Shown: piece by piece, positions 27,501 to 42,500 of the stretch | Numbering within the stretch: the first letter of the stretch is position 1 | How the letters are laid out: every line of letters begins with the position of its first letter | DNA from: Daphnia carinata | Taxonomy: Eukaryota; Arthropoda; Branchiopoda; Diplostraca; Daphniidae | Direction: 5' to 3' | DNA: 64,000 nt | NCBI RefSeq assembly: GCF_022539665.2 | Contig: NC_081340.1 | Location: forward strand, 5,517,357 to 5,581,356 | Notes under the pieces: generated by a model | Told to the model about the DNA's origin: nothing | Seen by the model: only the letters and a program-made list of their open reading frames with translations | Databases searched by the model: none | Translations under genes and position numbers: made by a program

Positions 27501-30500
27501 GATACCATCACTGGCTACGAACCTGAAGTAGATGCTTTCGTAGATCACGCAACGGCATTGTTCCAGTCGAGTGGTGTAGAGAGATTACGCCCTCTGATAA
27601 GTCAAATCAGCTGCAAGTATCAACAATTACATGTCCAGAGCAAAGAAGTCGTTTCTAAATGGCACGGTATCGTTGACGATCATCATTTGTACGAAGAGAA
27701 ATTCTTTGAAACTATCGCTTGGATTACGTCATTGGAAGATGTTTTGGAATCACTACTTCAATTTAAAGATCAATCAGATTCGGGCAATACTACAATTATA
27801 GGTGTGCAGAATTTAATGGCCGAAAAGGAACAAGCTTCCCATCGTCTTGGCTCCCTCACTTCAGCTGGTGAGAGGCTGTTCCCCGATACAGCCTCTGCTG
27901 GCCGTGAAAAGATTAGACAAGATCTGAAACTTTTACGATCACGTTGGGAAGAACTTGAACGTCGATTAAGCGAGCAGCACAAGAGCCAGGAACAACAGCT
28001 CCAGCGTTTGTCTACTTATCAAGACGGCATTGTCCAGATTAGCGTTTGGCTCGATACAATGGAGAAGTGTGTTGCCAACGATCAGTCAGGTCTCCAGGCT
28101 GCTTCACTTCCGGAAATCAGGTCCCATCTTCTTAAACAGAAAACGTTCTTGCAAGATGTTTTGACTCATAAAAGACAAGTGGAAGCGCTGAAGGAACGAG
28201 CCAGGTCCCTAGTAGAGGATTTGCCCAGCTCGGTTGCTCAACCCAAAGAAAGTCAAGATGTTCAGAGGACCATTGGCGATATTACTAATCGTTATGAGAT
28301 ACTAACGAACGCCTTGCAGGGTGCCATAGCTAATTCTGAATGGCTACTGGACGTTCTTCAACAACATCACGATCTGGAGAAAGCCCAAAGTGATTGGCAA
28401 CAACAAGCATGGCTTCAACTTAATTCAAACACGGGTATGATTTAATTAATTTTCAATACGAAATTTGCCTTTCGATAACTATGGTTGTTTAGATTATGGA
28501 GGAAGTAAACATGCTCTCAAAATGCGTTGTTCCAAAATTTTGGAGATCATGATCGGCAAAGACGAAGGGACGGCCAATCTGGACGTCATTCGTGCCCATT
28601 TGGACAAGATCTCTGACCGTTTATCTCCACGCGTCAAGGAAACTTTGCATAGGGCCTTGTCGAACGCCAAGTATTAATTTAAAAAATGATCAGCAATGAA
28701 ATCCGCAATAACATTTTTAATATAATAGCTACGAGTTTGAAAAGTATGTTGCTGGCCTGGAAGATGTCCGGCACACGTTGGATGACCGTCTTCAGCAGTG
28801 GAACGAGTACGAAGGCACTTTCGACCGACTTTTAACGTGGCTCTCTGAAACGGAGACGTCGCTCAAAGACTATATTCCACGCTCAACATTGGAACAAAAA
28901 GAAGAGCAGCTGGAAAAGTATCAGGTAAAAATTAAGTTACTCTTAAAAATTGCTGGGAAAAAATGTGGACGAAGACAGTAATAATTGGGAGACAAGACAT
29001 GTTTGTTGTCATGCACGGCTGATCTCTTAAAACTCCGCCCGTCTCAATGTTGTATGCCATAGCGCGCTGCTATATGTCCAGCCCAAAAAAAAAGAACAAC
29101 AACAAAAAAATCGAAACATAAAAAAAGAACAATAATTAAAAAAACAAAACAAAACATGTCGTCATGCTCTAAAATCTGGTGCTACATGTCCGCCTATTTC
29201 ATTTTACGCCCTGTCGCGTACTTTATATTCTCGTAATATAGGATCTTCCTCGTCAGATAGAGTCTCGATCTAGAGCAATCCAGGATTTCATAGCGCTTGC
29301 CGACCAACTAGAGCAAGTAAGCGGCGTACAACGTGTTCGGCCATTTTATGACCGATTATTCAGTTCTTGGATTTTTTTTTTTCTTTTTATGTCCATACTC
29401 TTTTTGTCTCTTCTTTTTTATTTATTTATTTTAATATTAAAAGCCTCCTTGGCCAATATGTAACACTTCGCAAGCTCTAATACCCTCTTCTTCTCTTGCA
29501 TGTCCTGTGGAACTTACCAAGGTCGCGTCATCATTTATGGGCACTAATAATCGCTGGTTGCAAAGCTGCACAAAATTTGAATCGAAACTATTGATGATTT
29601 ATTTTTTTCATATTTTATTTGTAATTTTCTTGACAGCGATGTTAACTTGCTCTGCTCTTAGCTTTTCCGTTCCTACTTTTGCGTATGACGAATTTTTCCG
29701 ATTTTGTTGCATTATCTCTCTATTTCCTTCTATTGCTTGGCTAAACCAAACGAAACCATCAAACAGATAAAAGCTTTGTGTATACGCTGGTTGTCACACA
29801 CAAACACACAGTTTTCGGTATTCTTCTCTGACTTTGAAACGAGATCAAACAAAAGAATGCACCCTCTAGTGTGGGTCGCAATCTGATGAACACTAACCAT
29901 TAATTAATTTTTTTTTTTCAAAACAATCCATTCCATCGAATAGGCAATCGTCTTCAGCATTGGACGAAATGAATCTGATATCGACAAGATGAGTGATGAT
30001 TCATCCGATTTGATGCAACTGTCTGGTGAGACAAGAATAAGCGTCAACGTTCAGCAGATATCGTCAAGATTCCAATCGATGCAAGTTGCTGCCAAAGAAA
30101 TCCTTAAAAAATGTGAACAGGCTGTCGGAGACCACCGGCTCTATTTGGACAAATACAATCAATGTGCCTCATGGCTAACGGCCGCTCAAGAGAAATTCTG
30201 TACTACATGTTCGGGTGATGGAGAACAAGACGACTTGAACACCATCGAACAGAAAATCAAAGTCCTGGAACAGATATTGACCGAGCAACAGCAAGGAACT
30301 TCCATGTACAACCGAGTGCAAGAGATGGGTGAGAAACTTTACGCCACAACGGCCGTCGAAGGCCGCGAAACGGTGCGGATTCAAATGCAGGAACTCCAAA
30401 CGGCCATGGAAAGTTTCTACGACAACGTTGCCAGCAAAGAACGCGAACAACAAGCCAAACGATCCAAGTATTTTCTTCAATACATTTTGCGTACGTAATC

Positions 30501-33500
30501 TATTCTAACTTATACATTTAACAGATGGATCAGTTTTGAGTCTGCTAGTGAAACATTGCGTAAATGGTTGGCTGATACCGAGCAACAACATCCGTCTGAT
30601 ATCAAGTTACACGCTACATTGGATGAAAAGCGAGCTCAACTCAGCACTTACCGGACATTGTTGCAGGATGTCCTGGCCCATCAACAAGCCATTCTTGATT
30701 GCCGTGATAGAGCTCATTACCTACCTGAAGGGGGTTTCAAAGAAGACCGTGATAAAGTAGACGACTTCGTTGAATCGGCAAGTCAGAAACACCAGTTGTT
30801 ATTGAAACGTGCTCAATCGTTTGTAGAACGTTACGAAGCTATTGTTAGCGACCATCAACAGTACAGCAAGGCCGTCATGGATGCTCAAGAATGGCTGGAT
30901 GCTACGCACGGAGCTATCGAAATGTGGGGAGATAATCGTCTGGAACGAATCACGTTGCACGCCAACGTCGAACGACTCAAGAACTTGCAACTTGCTTTGC
31001 CTGAAGAACAATCGCGTGTCAAACAAATCCAGGTGTTGGGCGAAAAAGTGTTGCCTGGAACGTCAGAAGTAGGACAGAGTAACATCCGTTCGCAGATTGA
31101 TTGTTCTCAGCAAGAATGGGAGAGTTTACTTAGCACGCTTCAATCTGCCATCGAATCGCTGGAGAGCAAATTGAAGCAATGGAGCGATTACGAGACATTG
31201 AAAGACAAATGTCAACAATGGCTACGACAAGCGGATGGTAGCTTCCATGCAATTGATCTAAAGGCAACGTTGGAAGAGAAGCAGAGCCAACTGGATCAAA
31301 TGAAAACTATGCAGAGTGAACTTCGAAGCAAAGAGTTGGAGATTGATCAAGTCACTGAGAAATCCCAGCAATTGTACAAGAATCTTCAATCTCGGTCATC
31401 GCAGACTTTGGAACTCGCTCCCAAATATCAACAGATCATGTCCCGCATCAAAGAATTATCGGGCAAGTGGCAAGAGTACGTCAATACCCATCAAGAATTT
31501 CATACTCGGCTTGAAGATTGCTTCAGATGGCTAGCTAATGTTAAAGCTAAACTCGCTTACTGCTCGGACTTGAGCGCGTCTTCGCAACAAGATTTGGACA
31601 AGAAGATGGCCACCATTCAGGATATTCTGATGTACAAAGAAGAAGGATTCATCAAAGTTCAAAATACGGTGGAATTGGCTCAAGCGGTGCTGGCCAATAC
31701 GGCACCGGCCGGCCATGACTCCATCAACGCCACTGTCGACCGACTCAAAGAGGAATGGGGCCTGTTAGCCTCGAAAATGATGGACACTAAGGCTAATTTG
31801 GATGAGATCGTATCCAAATGGGCCGGTTTCCTGGAACAAATTCACCTGCTGAAAAAGATTGTTGAGAATGTTGAAACTTCACTGGCTGAAAACACGGTGT
31901 TGCAGAACACTCTATCGGAAAAACGGGCCCAGCTGGAACGTCTGAAGAATCTTGAAGAAAAGATCAAATGCGAACGGATCGAAGTTAAGAGTCTGAAGAA
32001 CAAAGCAGCCGAGATGATGGCCAGTGGACAGCAGAATCAGGCCGCCATTCAAGCCCAACAAATCCTAGAAAAGTTCCAGCGATTGGCCGAAAACGTCAAG
32101 ACGGCCAAAACGAAGGCGGACGAAGAGTTCCGTGCCCACAAGGCCTACAAAGAAGCTTACGACGACTTGATGAATTGGATCAGCCGAGCTCGTGAGAAGG
32201 TGCCCGTCATGAAACACCGGCCGTTAGGTGACCGATTGGCCATCGAAGAGTCCGTCACGGCTCTGACTGGTCTACTAAACAAACAGGCTCAAGGCCAGTT
32301 GAAAGTGGAGGATATGCAGCGCAAGAGTCAAGTGTTGCTGGCCACAACAGCACCAGCCGGGCAAGGTACCATTCGCAGCGAGGCCGGTGCTCTCCGGGAG
32401 AGTTTCGATCTCTTCTTCAAGGAAGTCCAGTCCCAAAAGGATCAACTGTCTCGCACAGTCATCCAGTGGCGTGAATACAAGGAAGAATACGAAAGACTCT
32501 CCGACTGGATCCAGCAGACGGACATTGAGATCAAGGCTCAGAAGAACGCGTTGCTGTCTACTTTGCAGGAAAAGGAGAAACAAGTAGCTGCGATCAAGGG
32601 CCTGGTTGATCGGCTGGACAAGGGTGAACAGCAGATCAACAAGTTTAACGAAATGGCTGCTGGACTACTCTCCTCCCACCTGGACACGTATGTCAACAAC
32701 CAACTGCGCCATCTCAATTCGCGCTACCAAGTTGAAAAGAACTTGGTGAAAGATGTTATGTTGAAAATTGAAACTAACGTCGAGCATCACCGACAGTACG
32801 ATCAAACCCTGGCCAAAGCTAATCGCTGGATTGAAGACGCTCGACGTGTTATTAAAACAAGCAGCGAAGCTCAGGTGGAAGGTGAGAGCAGCAAAGAAGA
32901 ACTTCAAGAACAGCTGAATAAAATCCAGGACTTGTTGAAACGTCAAGAAGAGGGTCAGACCTTGGTCCATTCTACTGTTAATTTTGGTGAGAAGGTGGCC
33001 CGTTATACCCGTTCAGATGGCCGTGAAGAAATTCAATCAACATTGAAAAGCCTTCAACAGGATTGGGAACGTTTAGTCCGCAAGATGGCCAACACTAAAG
33101 TGGCATTGGAGACATCTTTACTGCAATGGGCGGATTATTCATCTTCATGCAACAACTTGAAGAAATGGATCAGCGAGAAAGAGGCTAAACTCCAGCAAGT
33201 CTGCGAGCAAAAAGTCTCTATGGGTCGCAAGAGCAATCCTGGCTCTGGTATGAGGACCCTTAGTTTGGGTGCCCGTCAAGCCACGTTGCGCCGTACCAGC
33301 AATTTTGTCCAAGACATTGTCTCTTTCGAGCCGATGATCGAATCCGTCACCTCCAAAGCCGACGATTTGCTCCACCGCAGCCCAGCAACGGCCGAGATCA
33401 GCAACAAATACCAAAGTCTTAGTCGGCAAGCTCACGAAATCTACGCCAAACAAAAGCAGGTGATGGATGTTCACCAGTCGTTCATCGACGCCGGTAACGA

Positions 33501-36500
33501 GTTTATGCACTGGTTGAGAGCTGCTAAGGAAATGGTCAACAAGTTGTCGGAACCGACTGGCGATCGCGAATCGCTCAGCAGCAAAGTGACTCATGTCAAC
33601 ACCAAACTGATGACGGAAAAAGCAGAAGGCCAGCAGAAACTGGAAAAAGCTTTGGAGAAGGGCGAGGCCGCTTGCAAAGCTAGTGACGAAGAAGATCGCG
33701 ATATCGTCGAGGAAGAAGTCGCCTTCTTGCAGGAAGAATTCGACAATTATTGCGAAGCTCTGGCTAAACTCAAAGAATCTCTAGAGTCGGGGTAAGTTCA
33801 ATTAAATTTCTGATTGTTTTCATCATTTTCTAAAAATTGGCATTACTTGTTGCAGATTAGTGAAATGGACCGAATACGAAGACCAGTACCAAGACGCGGT
33901 CGAGTGGCTGGCCCAGACGGAGGCGACTGTTCAGACTTTCAACCGGCTCCAGAACACACTGGCCGAAAAGAGGGATATCCTGGAACAGTTCCAGAATCAT
34001 TTGCAGGCCGTTTTCGACTGGCAAAAGGATCTGGACAGGTTGAACATGCGCGCCCAGCAACTGTTGCAGACTTGCGCCGATTCCAGGGTCTCCAATGCCG
34101 TGACTTCCATCACCACCAAGTACAACGCTTTGTTATCGCTGGCCAAGGAAGTGATGCGCCGACTGGAAGTCCACTTCCAGGAGCACCAACAGCACAGCGC
34201 CTTGTTCCAGGAGTGTCAAGAATGGATCGAACGCACCAAGGAGAAAGTGGTCGAATCCAGCGGTAGCGGCGGAGCGGTGGACGGCCCTCGCGCCGACAAT
34301 TTGTCTGAACTTAAAGGCCGTTTGCATCAAATCAAATGCATCCGCCAGTCGCTGGAACAGGGTCACCACAAGCTGCGCTACATCCAAGAGCTCAAAGAGC
34401 GAGTCATCCTCAACACGGAGCAATCTGGCGCCCAGCAAATCCAAGAAGACACGGACGTCATTCGCGCTGATTTCGATAAATTATCTCGCGATGTCCAGGA
34501 AGCTCGTGAATCACTAAGCACACGTATATCCGTCCTCGAAGACATCGACAAGGCTCACCAAATGTTTGTCGATTGGCTGCAAGAGATTATGGACAAGGTC
34601 CCTTCGCCCGTCAGCGTCCAAGGAGCCGAAGGTTTGACGGACTTGAGCGACAAGAAATCGGCATTGGAGAAGTACAGAGTCTTGCTCCATGACGCCCTCT
34701 CTCACGCCGAAGTTCTACAAAGATTGCAAGATAAATTGGCAGCACAACCGGACCTACCACGTGAGGAATACGATTCCAGTATTGAACGTTACGAACAACT
34801 TAAAGCAACCATTCAAAAGACTATAAGCACCATGGAAGAGCTGGTCCAGCAACACGAAGAATACCGTCAAGGCTACGTCGATGCTGCCGATTGGATCCGC
34901 CGTACAAGACTCGATATCCAGCAATACGGTGACTTTAATGGCGAACGCGACGCTGTGGAAGAGAAACAGCGCAAATGTTGCGAACTCCGCCAGACTTTCC
35001 CAGCTGGAGAACAGTTGGTCGACAAGGCCGTCAAATTGAGTGATGTCGTCATCACAGGATCGAGCACAGAAGGACAAGAAGTAATTAAACAAGAACTTGT
35101 CCAGTTACGTAACGAATGGGAGTCACTTGTCTCGTCTTCGGATGAAACGCTCAAATCCCTTTCGGATTGCTGTTCGGCGTGGTCTGACTTCCAAGATGTC
35201 TTCCAGCGAATGAAGAAATGGCTAACTGAATTCCAAGCCAAATGGGTTGAAGAATCGACTCATGATACAACAGAAGAAGCTGTTGAGTCCCGTCTTGCCC
35301 GTTGCCGGGAGCTGTTGAAAGAGGCCGAGAGCCAAAAGGCCTGGTTGGAGGATTTGAACGACCGCTGTGAGATCCTCATGGAACTCAGCACTTGCAGCCG
35401 TGTCCGCGAAGAAACTGTCCAGCTCCAAGCTGGTTACACGGCCGTTGTGGGCAATGTCCAGAGTTTGTTGTCTCGTTTGGAGAAGACGAGGACGGACCAC
35501 ACGGATTTTGTTACTTCCAAGGCGGAATTCGCCAATTGGCTGGAACGTGCTCAAGGTACCGTTCAAGACTGTTCTGGGCAATGTGGCGATGAAGCGAGCA
35601 CCAAGGAAAAGTACGAATTGGTCCGTTCCATTGCCAGTCGTCTTACAGAAGGTCAACACTTGATGAACGGTATGATGGACTCGTTCACAAAGGCCCTGAG
35701 TGCCAGCAGACCGCAAAGCAATCCAGACGAACAACAGAAAGGATTTAGAGCAGAAATTTCTACATTACGTGCTAATTGGGACCAAATGAACATCGGCGTC
35801 AACAACACTCTGTCGCAGCTGAAGGGCGCCATCAACCGATGGGAAGAGTTCCGCGAAGCTTGTTCTCGCATGGATCAATGGCTGGTAACCAATGAGCAAG
35901 GGCTAACAGACTATCCTCAATCAAAAGGTGAAGTGGGTGAAATGAAGACACTTATGGAACGTCTCAAGAGCCAACAGATGGAGTTTGAAAGAAAGAAAGC
36001 TGATCTAGATCATCTGAGACGCGAGGCCAGTGAGCTTTCCGCTTCGGCAAACGATCACAATTGCACAGCTACGGTTGATCAGCTTCACGAGAGGTGGGAG
36101 AAATTAGCCGCTGTGGCTGCGAATTATCACACTCGTTTGGAAGCGGAAATTCAAGAGTACAATGCCTATCATCAAGCCCTTCAAGATACGGAGAAATGGA
36201 TCTTGCAGACTTCTTTCCATTTGATGGCGCACAATTCGATGTACATCACTACACGAGATCAGACGGAAGAGCAAACTAAAAAGCATAATGTATTGCTATC
36301 ATTAAATATTAGAATTACGACATTGTTTTATTAACACAACTCTTCTACAGGATCTGTTAGCAGAGATCTATTCGTACCAAAGTACTATGGATGATGTTAG
36401 GTGCAAAGGCCAGGGACAAATTGTTCGCTACACAACTTCCAATGCTGCCATTAAAGGTGTAATCGAGAAACAACTGGGCAATGTTCAGGCCAGCTACAAT

Positions 36501-39500
36501 GCACTGTTGAACACGGCCCTTCAAATTAAGGTACGTAGCTCATACTTTTCTGTTTAATTATCGTTTTATTTGACATGTTCCTTATCTTTTACAGCAACGC
36601 CTCAACGAGTCGCTCATCAAGTTCCAAGAATACGAGGCCATTATCGAGAGCATTTTGCACAACCTCAAAGAATGGGAACCGCATATTGCCGAGCAACTGG
36701 ACACGTCCGTCGTCTCGATTGAAGATTGCAAGAAACAGTTGGATGATATCAAGGTAATTGTACAACATACTCATTTCCCGTGCCAATCATTGTGTAATTC
36801 ATTGTTTTGCGGAAAAGGTTACCCATGCCAAACTTCAGATTGAAAAGACTCGTCTTGCCCTCGCTGTTCAAGCTTGTGAAGCTGCCGCAGCCTGCATTTC
36901 TCGACCCAATACACCCCAAGATCCACTTCCTTACCGTGTTCCTGAAAACGAGCTGAACGCTCGTACGAAACTGGAAGATTTCCTTGATCAGGTCAGATCT
37001 TACATCATTGATTTTAACTGTCATGTCCGTGTAGTTTGGCTGATCGTTTTGTGTTGGTATCGTAATATCCTTTGCACGTTCCTATTTCTAACATTGCATG
37101 TGTGTATGTTGCGTAACACGCGTTCAGGAAATGGATGTACCCATGGCCATAGGCAGCATGTGGGCATTTTTGGATTTGGTCGAAAACGAGGATTTGACAA
37201 ATCGATTGGATAAACTTGAAGAGAAGGTTAGTCGTATCTTTTGTTTGGTGTTGCACGTTGTCCTAGAAATCCTGCAAATCGATTTTGTTTTCACTAGCTC
37301 TAATCTTTTCATTACAACGTAGGTCCATTCACGGATTACAGCTCTGACAGCCATCAATACCGACCTCGACGACTTTACACGTCGAAGACAAGCAGTTCTC
37401 CAATGGGCTACTGAATTAAAAGGCACCATTAATGATTTGAAACAGCGCAAGGCTCGTCTTAGACCTGAAGCGGCCCAACACGATATCAGTCAAGTAAGCA
37501 GATTGTTTGTTTTTTTTAAGACAAATTCATTCATACGATTAATGTAATGTTTCATAGTTAATGGATACGAAACAAGCAATTACGGAAAAGCAAGGATTGG
37601 TGGATGAAATGGAACTGCAACTCATGTCCTCCGCACCGGAATCGATACCTTGCGTCGTGGAACTGCGCGAAGAACTCACTAATCTTAATGATGATGTAAT
37701 GATACATTGCCAGGAATCTATCTTTTATTAATTTTTGTTATTCTAAAAATTTACAGGTGTCGCTAGTGCTGGACAAGAAGATGGACATGCAGAATTCGGT
37801 CGAGGTGTACCGCATGATGCTCCAAGATTTTTTCACGTGGCTGGACACTCTAATTAAGAGAGCCGAGAACGCGGACAAGGGACGCGGCAATAACATTGCC
37901 GTACGTGTCAGTCTGTTGGCACAATTGACCGCAGAAACAAGCCAAGGAAAACCAAAACTAGCTGCCCTTGCTGTCAAGGTATACCCACCCACCATTAAAA
38001 TTAAATTTTTTAACATGTCTGGATTTTGTTTTAGGCTAAAGAGATATCGGAAATCCTCAGCACTTTGGACAGCCAGCAAGTTGAAGAACAATTGAAAGTC
38101 GCCGAGAGAAGATTTGGCGATGTGGAACGCCGTATGCACAGGAAACTTCACTTGTTGCAAACTACTCACCAAGGTGCGGAGAGCGCTACAATGGATATTG
38201 CCCTAATCAGACAATGGGTATCTGAAAAAACTGCATTAGTCCGCGATAAAGAAATGATGGGCTATCGAACCAAGAGCGCTGACATGAAACTGCAACAAAT
38301 AAAGGTAAGCTGCAAGTTGAGGTTTTGACGAAAGGAATTCATAAATTATTTTCTATTTCATAGGGTCTTTGCAAAGAAGTTGAAATGCAACAGTTGGTTA
38401 TCGAGAATTTGGAACTGAGAGTTTCTAGCATTGCATCTGATTTGGATGCGGAGGAACAAGCCCAACTTCGAGCCGATTTGAAAAGCCTGGCTGGTGAGTA
38501 CAGGACTCTTTGCCAGGGCGTCAGGACCTACGAGCAGGAATTGGACAAAGCAGTCACTGATCGGCAACATTTTGAGGCCCAACTGGATGATACACAGAGG
38601 AAGTTAGCAGCATTGGTCGTTCAGAGCCAAGGCTACGATTTACTACCACTAGCATCGTCAGCTACAGAGAAACTAACTGAGAAGTTCAAGGTATGATTTA
38701 GTTCATATTTAACGCAAGGATCAAAGAATTCTGGAACTCAATTTCAACTGTATTTACTTTTATCCAGTCTTTGAAGCAAGCAGTCGTGGACTTTGAAACC
38801 AGTGAGATGAACGAGTTTAAGAAGCAGCTTCAGAATCTTACGAAAACCTGTAACGATGTCGCCAAGAACGAGTTGCAAGAGATTTTGCAAGGTAAGCTCA
38901 TCATTGTAAATTTGCCTGGTAACTGTAATTTAATATTTAAAAAATATATACTAATAGGAATGGAGGGACAACTGGAAGAACTTTTGACCAGCCTGAATGC
39001 CATGTTGTCACAATTGGATGACGCCACTCGCCAACGCAAAGAGCTCGAAGAGATCACCGAGTACTGTCAACACTGGTTCAAACAAGCGGACATCAATTTG
39101 GCCGTCGAAATTCGAAACTCGACAACCCCCGAAATTTTGGTTGAGCACATCATGGTGGTAAGATTACCTAAAACTATTCTCTGAGCTATTGTATGCTGTG
39201 CAAATTGATCTCAGTTGTTTTATTTCCCATTGAACACTGGGGGCTGATCAGTATGTGCTACTTAATGGAAGTCTTGTGGCTTTAAAAGAAATTCGCTTAA
39301 TTTTTTAGCATTAAAATTTTGTTTTTATAAAATTAAACAGATATAAAATTGCATACGAGTTGCCGTGTATTGTTTAGCCTCAATCTTTAACACATCCGTT
39401 TTTGTATTATAGTTCGACAGACTGCTACAAGAGGCTATTGGTGTGAAAGACAAACTAGATGCTGCAGTATCTCACAAGGACTCCATTTCAGGCTCATTAA

Positions 39501-42500
39501 ATAAAGCGGATCAGATGGATATCCAAGGGAATGTTCAAAGTCTCCTTGATGGCTACAATCGTATCCACGCAGGCATCGAAGAGCGCAGCCGGACCCTTCA
39601 ATCCTACGTTAACCAGCAACGAGAGATTGCTGTTAAAGTGGAAGAAAGCATTACTTTCCTCAACAAAATCCAAGAAGACGTTCGTGCATTGAATAAACCC
39701 ATAGGCTTCCGGCCAGAAGATACGCAGACGATGCTCAATTCGTACGAGCAACTGCTTGCAGAATTACGAGTTTATCGGGAAAAAATGGACGATTTGCAGC
39801 ACAGAACAACAGGAAACAGCGGTGATTTAGCTGCGATTGTGAAACAACAGGATGATTTGATCGCCACTATCGAAGGGCAAATTAAGAAACTTCGTCATCT
39901 TCTACTCTTGAGACAGCAATTCATGGCCTTGGTGGCTGAAATTACAACGTTCATTGCCAGGTACAACGAAGTCATTCACGACATTGAGAAGGGCGGCAAA
40001 TCGGCACAAGAAAACATTCGTCGCTACGATGATGTAAGTTTCATTTTACTCGAGTAATTCATTTTAACCTACATTGATTTTATTCTTACAGGTCATCTAC
40101 AAGATCCAAGAGTGCGAAGGACAATTGGCCACTGCCCAAGACAAGGGTGAGCAAATTGCTGCCGAAGGATCGGTGACTGACCGCAACACAATCACCGAAC
40201 AGCTGACGTCGCTCAAACACCAACTGAGCGCCTTGAGACGAGCCGTCGAACAGCGTCGCGGTGAGCACGAAAACGCGGCCGCCGAATACAAGCGCTTAGC
40301 CGGACAGATTGACGAATTGCTGGACAAGATGCACGAGCAAGAAGCCATCATCCGTTGCCGGCCTTTACTCCAACTGACGGCCGAAAGCGTCGAACAGGAG
40401 AGCAGCAAACACAAAGCTCTCGCCGGGGACGTCAAAGCTCTTTTGGTGGCCACCGAGACCCTCTTTGCCTCGATTCCGCACGATAGCATGATCCCATCAA
40501 CTCTTCAAGAACGCATCAGTGAAGCCACTTTCCTCCGTGACACGCTACCGACTGAGCTGGCCGCCAGAGGAGACTACCTCAAGGAGCAGTTGGCATTGCG
40601 TTCCAAGTATGAAAGCGCCATCCGACGTCTAAATAGTTGGATGGACGAAGCTAGACTTCGTCTCAGACCACCTTCTAACGGCGTAGATTTTGAACACATT
40701 GAGAAAGAACTGAACGAACACAAGGTATTGCCTAGGTTATAAATTATCAAATTTAATTCACTTTTGATGATTTAAAATTGAATTTGCATAGGCTTATTTC
40801 GATAATGAGGAGCTATCGCCCCAACCCGTACTGGATAGCATTAAATCAACTGCTGATGAAATTATGCAGTCAGTTGATACACCCCAACAGAATGATTTGC
40901 AAAGTGAGGTCACTACGCTAACAGAATCAGCAAAGAATTGCCTGACAGCGGCCAACGATAGACAAGATCAATTAGAAAAGGACTCACGTGCCTACAAGGA
41001 TTTTGAAAAATCGTTAGAAGAAGTGAAACAAGCCATCGTTGCCAATACGCAATCAGTGGAGGAGACGGCCACCAACATTCCGGCCTTGAAGAATCTGATT
41101 GCTTCCCTGGAAACTAAGCTGGTCGTTCTCCAAGTAATTTCTTGCATGAAAAAAAATGGATTCGAATGTTTTTAAGAATGTTTTCAATCTTTTTTCGTAG
41201 ACGGAGCAGGCGAAGCTGAAGACGTTACAAGATAAGGTCAAGAAAGTGGAACAACGGGCCGACGTTGCCAGTCGACAGACGATCCAGGAAAGTTATTCAA
41301 CGGTGGCCAAAGATTGGCGTGACATCCAAGATGGCTTAATGATGAGGTGTAGCGATCTTAACGACCTGGTCGACACGTGGGAGGTACGTTGACCCACTTC
41401 AAAAACTTATCTGGAACACATCCAAAGATTTTTCAATGTTCTGTTTTTCCGGTTTAGCTTCTAATTTCCAAATCTCGTGCTCTCGGAGTCACCTTGACCG
41501 CGTTAGAAGAATCTGTTCATCGTTTAGACATGGAAGGACGATCACGCAGTGCCCTGGAAGAAACACGTCGAAACTTACAAGTCAGTTCTTTATCTTCTCA
41601 ATTAGGCATCACCAAACCCACAAATTTCATTAAAATAGCTATGCACTTGATCATTAAATTTCACACCTTCACAAAAATCTTAATTAAATTTTTAATTGAT
41701 TTTGGAACAGGAATTCGAGTCCACCATAGTCGGAATAAAACCGCAGTTGAAAGAGGTTGACGACCTGGCCAAGGATGTCCTGGATTACCTCAGTTCTTGT
41801 GAAGTGACTTCGCTCTCTATTCGCGGCGATCTCAACGCTTTGGCTGAACGCCATTCATAGTAAGTTCCATGACCGATTCATCTTTGTTTTTTTTTTAAAT
41901 CTAAAACAGCTGCGGTGAAATTGTTTTTTTTGCCAACCGCTCGTGCTTTACTAAAATATGCAAACGTCTCTTCCAAGAGATCTCTCGAGACATAGTAACT
42001 GATTTGGCCTTGGCCATTCCATGTTTGTTTTTCTTTCGTCAGCAGCTACGAATCTTGACAGACAAATGCAGTGCCAGGTGTGGGGCTAACTGGAACGCGT
42101 TAACGTACTCTTGACATGGGCTTGGGGGGAATATCGTTGAAACCGGCTGTTTCCTTTTTTCATTAGACAAATGTTATGTCACTGTGTCTCTCGCTTGGAT
42201 TACATGGTCCAGCCGTTGATTCGAACATCCAGACGCTTGCCTGATTCTTCCAAAATTAAATTCAATTCTAATGTAATAGTCCGAAGATGATGGTGGTTTA
42301 GTGTGAAGAGTGCGATGTCTGGTATTTTTTTGTGAGAGGGGGAATATGAAATCGTGAGCACGTGACGCACAAGCAGCAACGTCGTAGCTAACGTTTAATG
42401 CCTTCGTCCATGGCGCGTCTATTCTTAGTTTAGACTTTGAGGGACGCCACGTGAAGCTAAAGCTTTCTACGCAATTGTTGGTGGCGGGAGGCCGAGACGC

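Noticed and set aside
17086-36286. Many minus-strand frames of 60-170 codons opposite the rod exons
   Set aside because: They mirror the codon bias of the plus-strand rod, are broken at its introns, and have no independent features.
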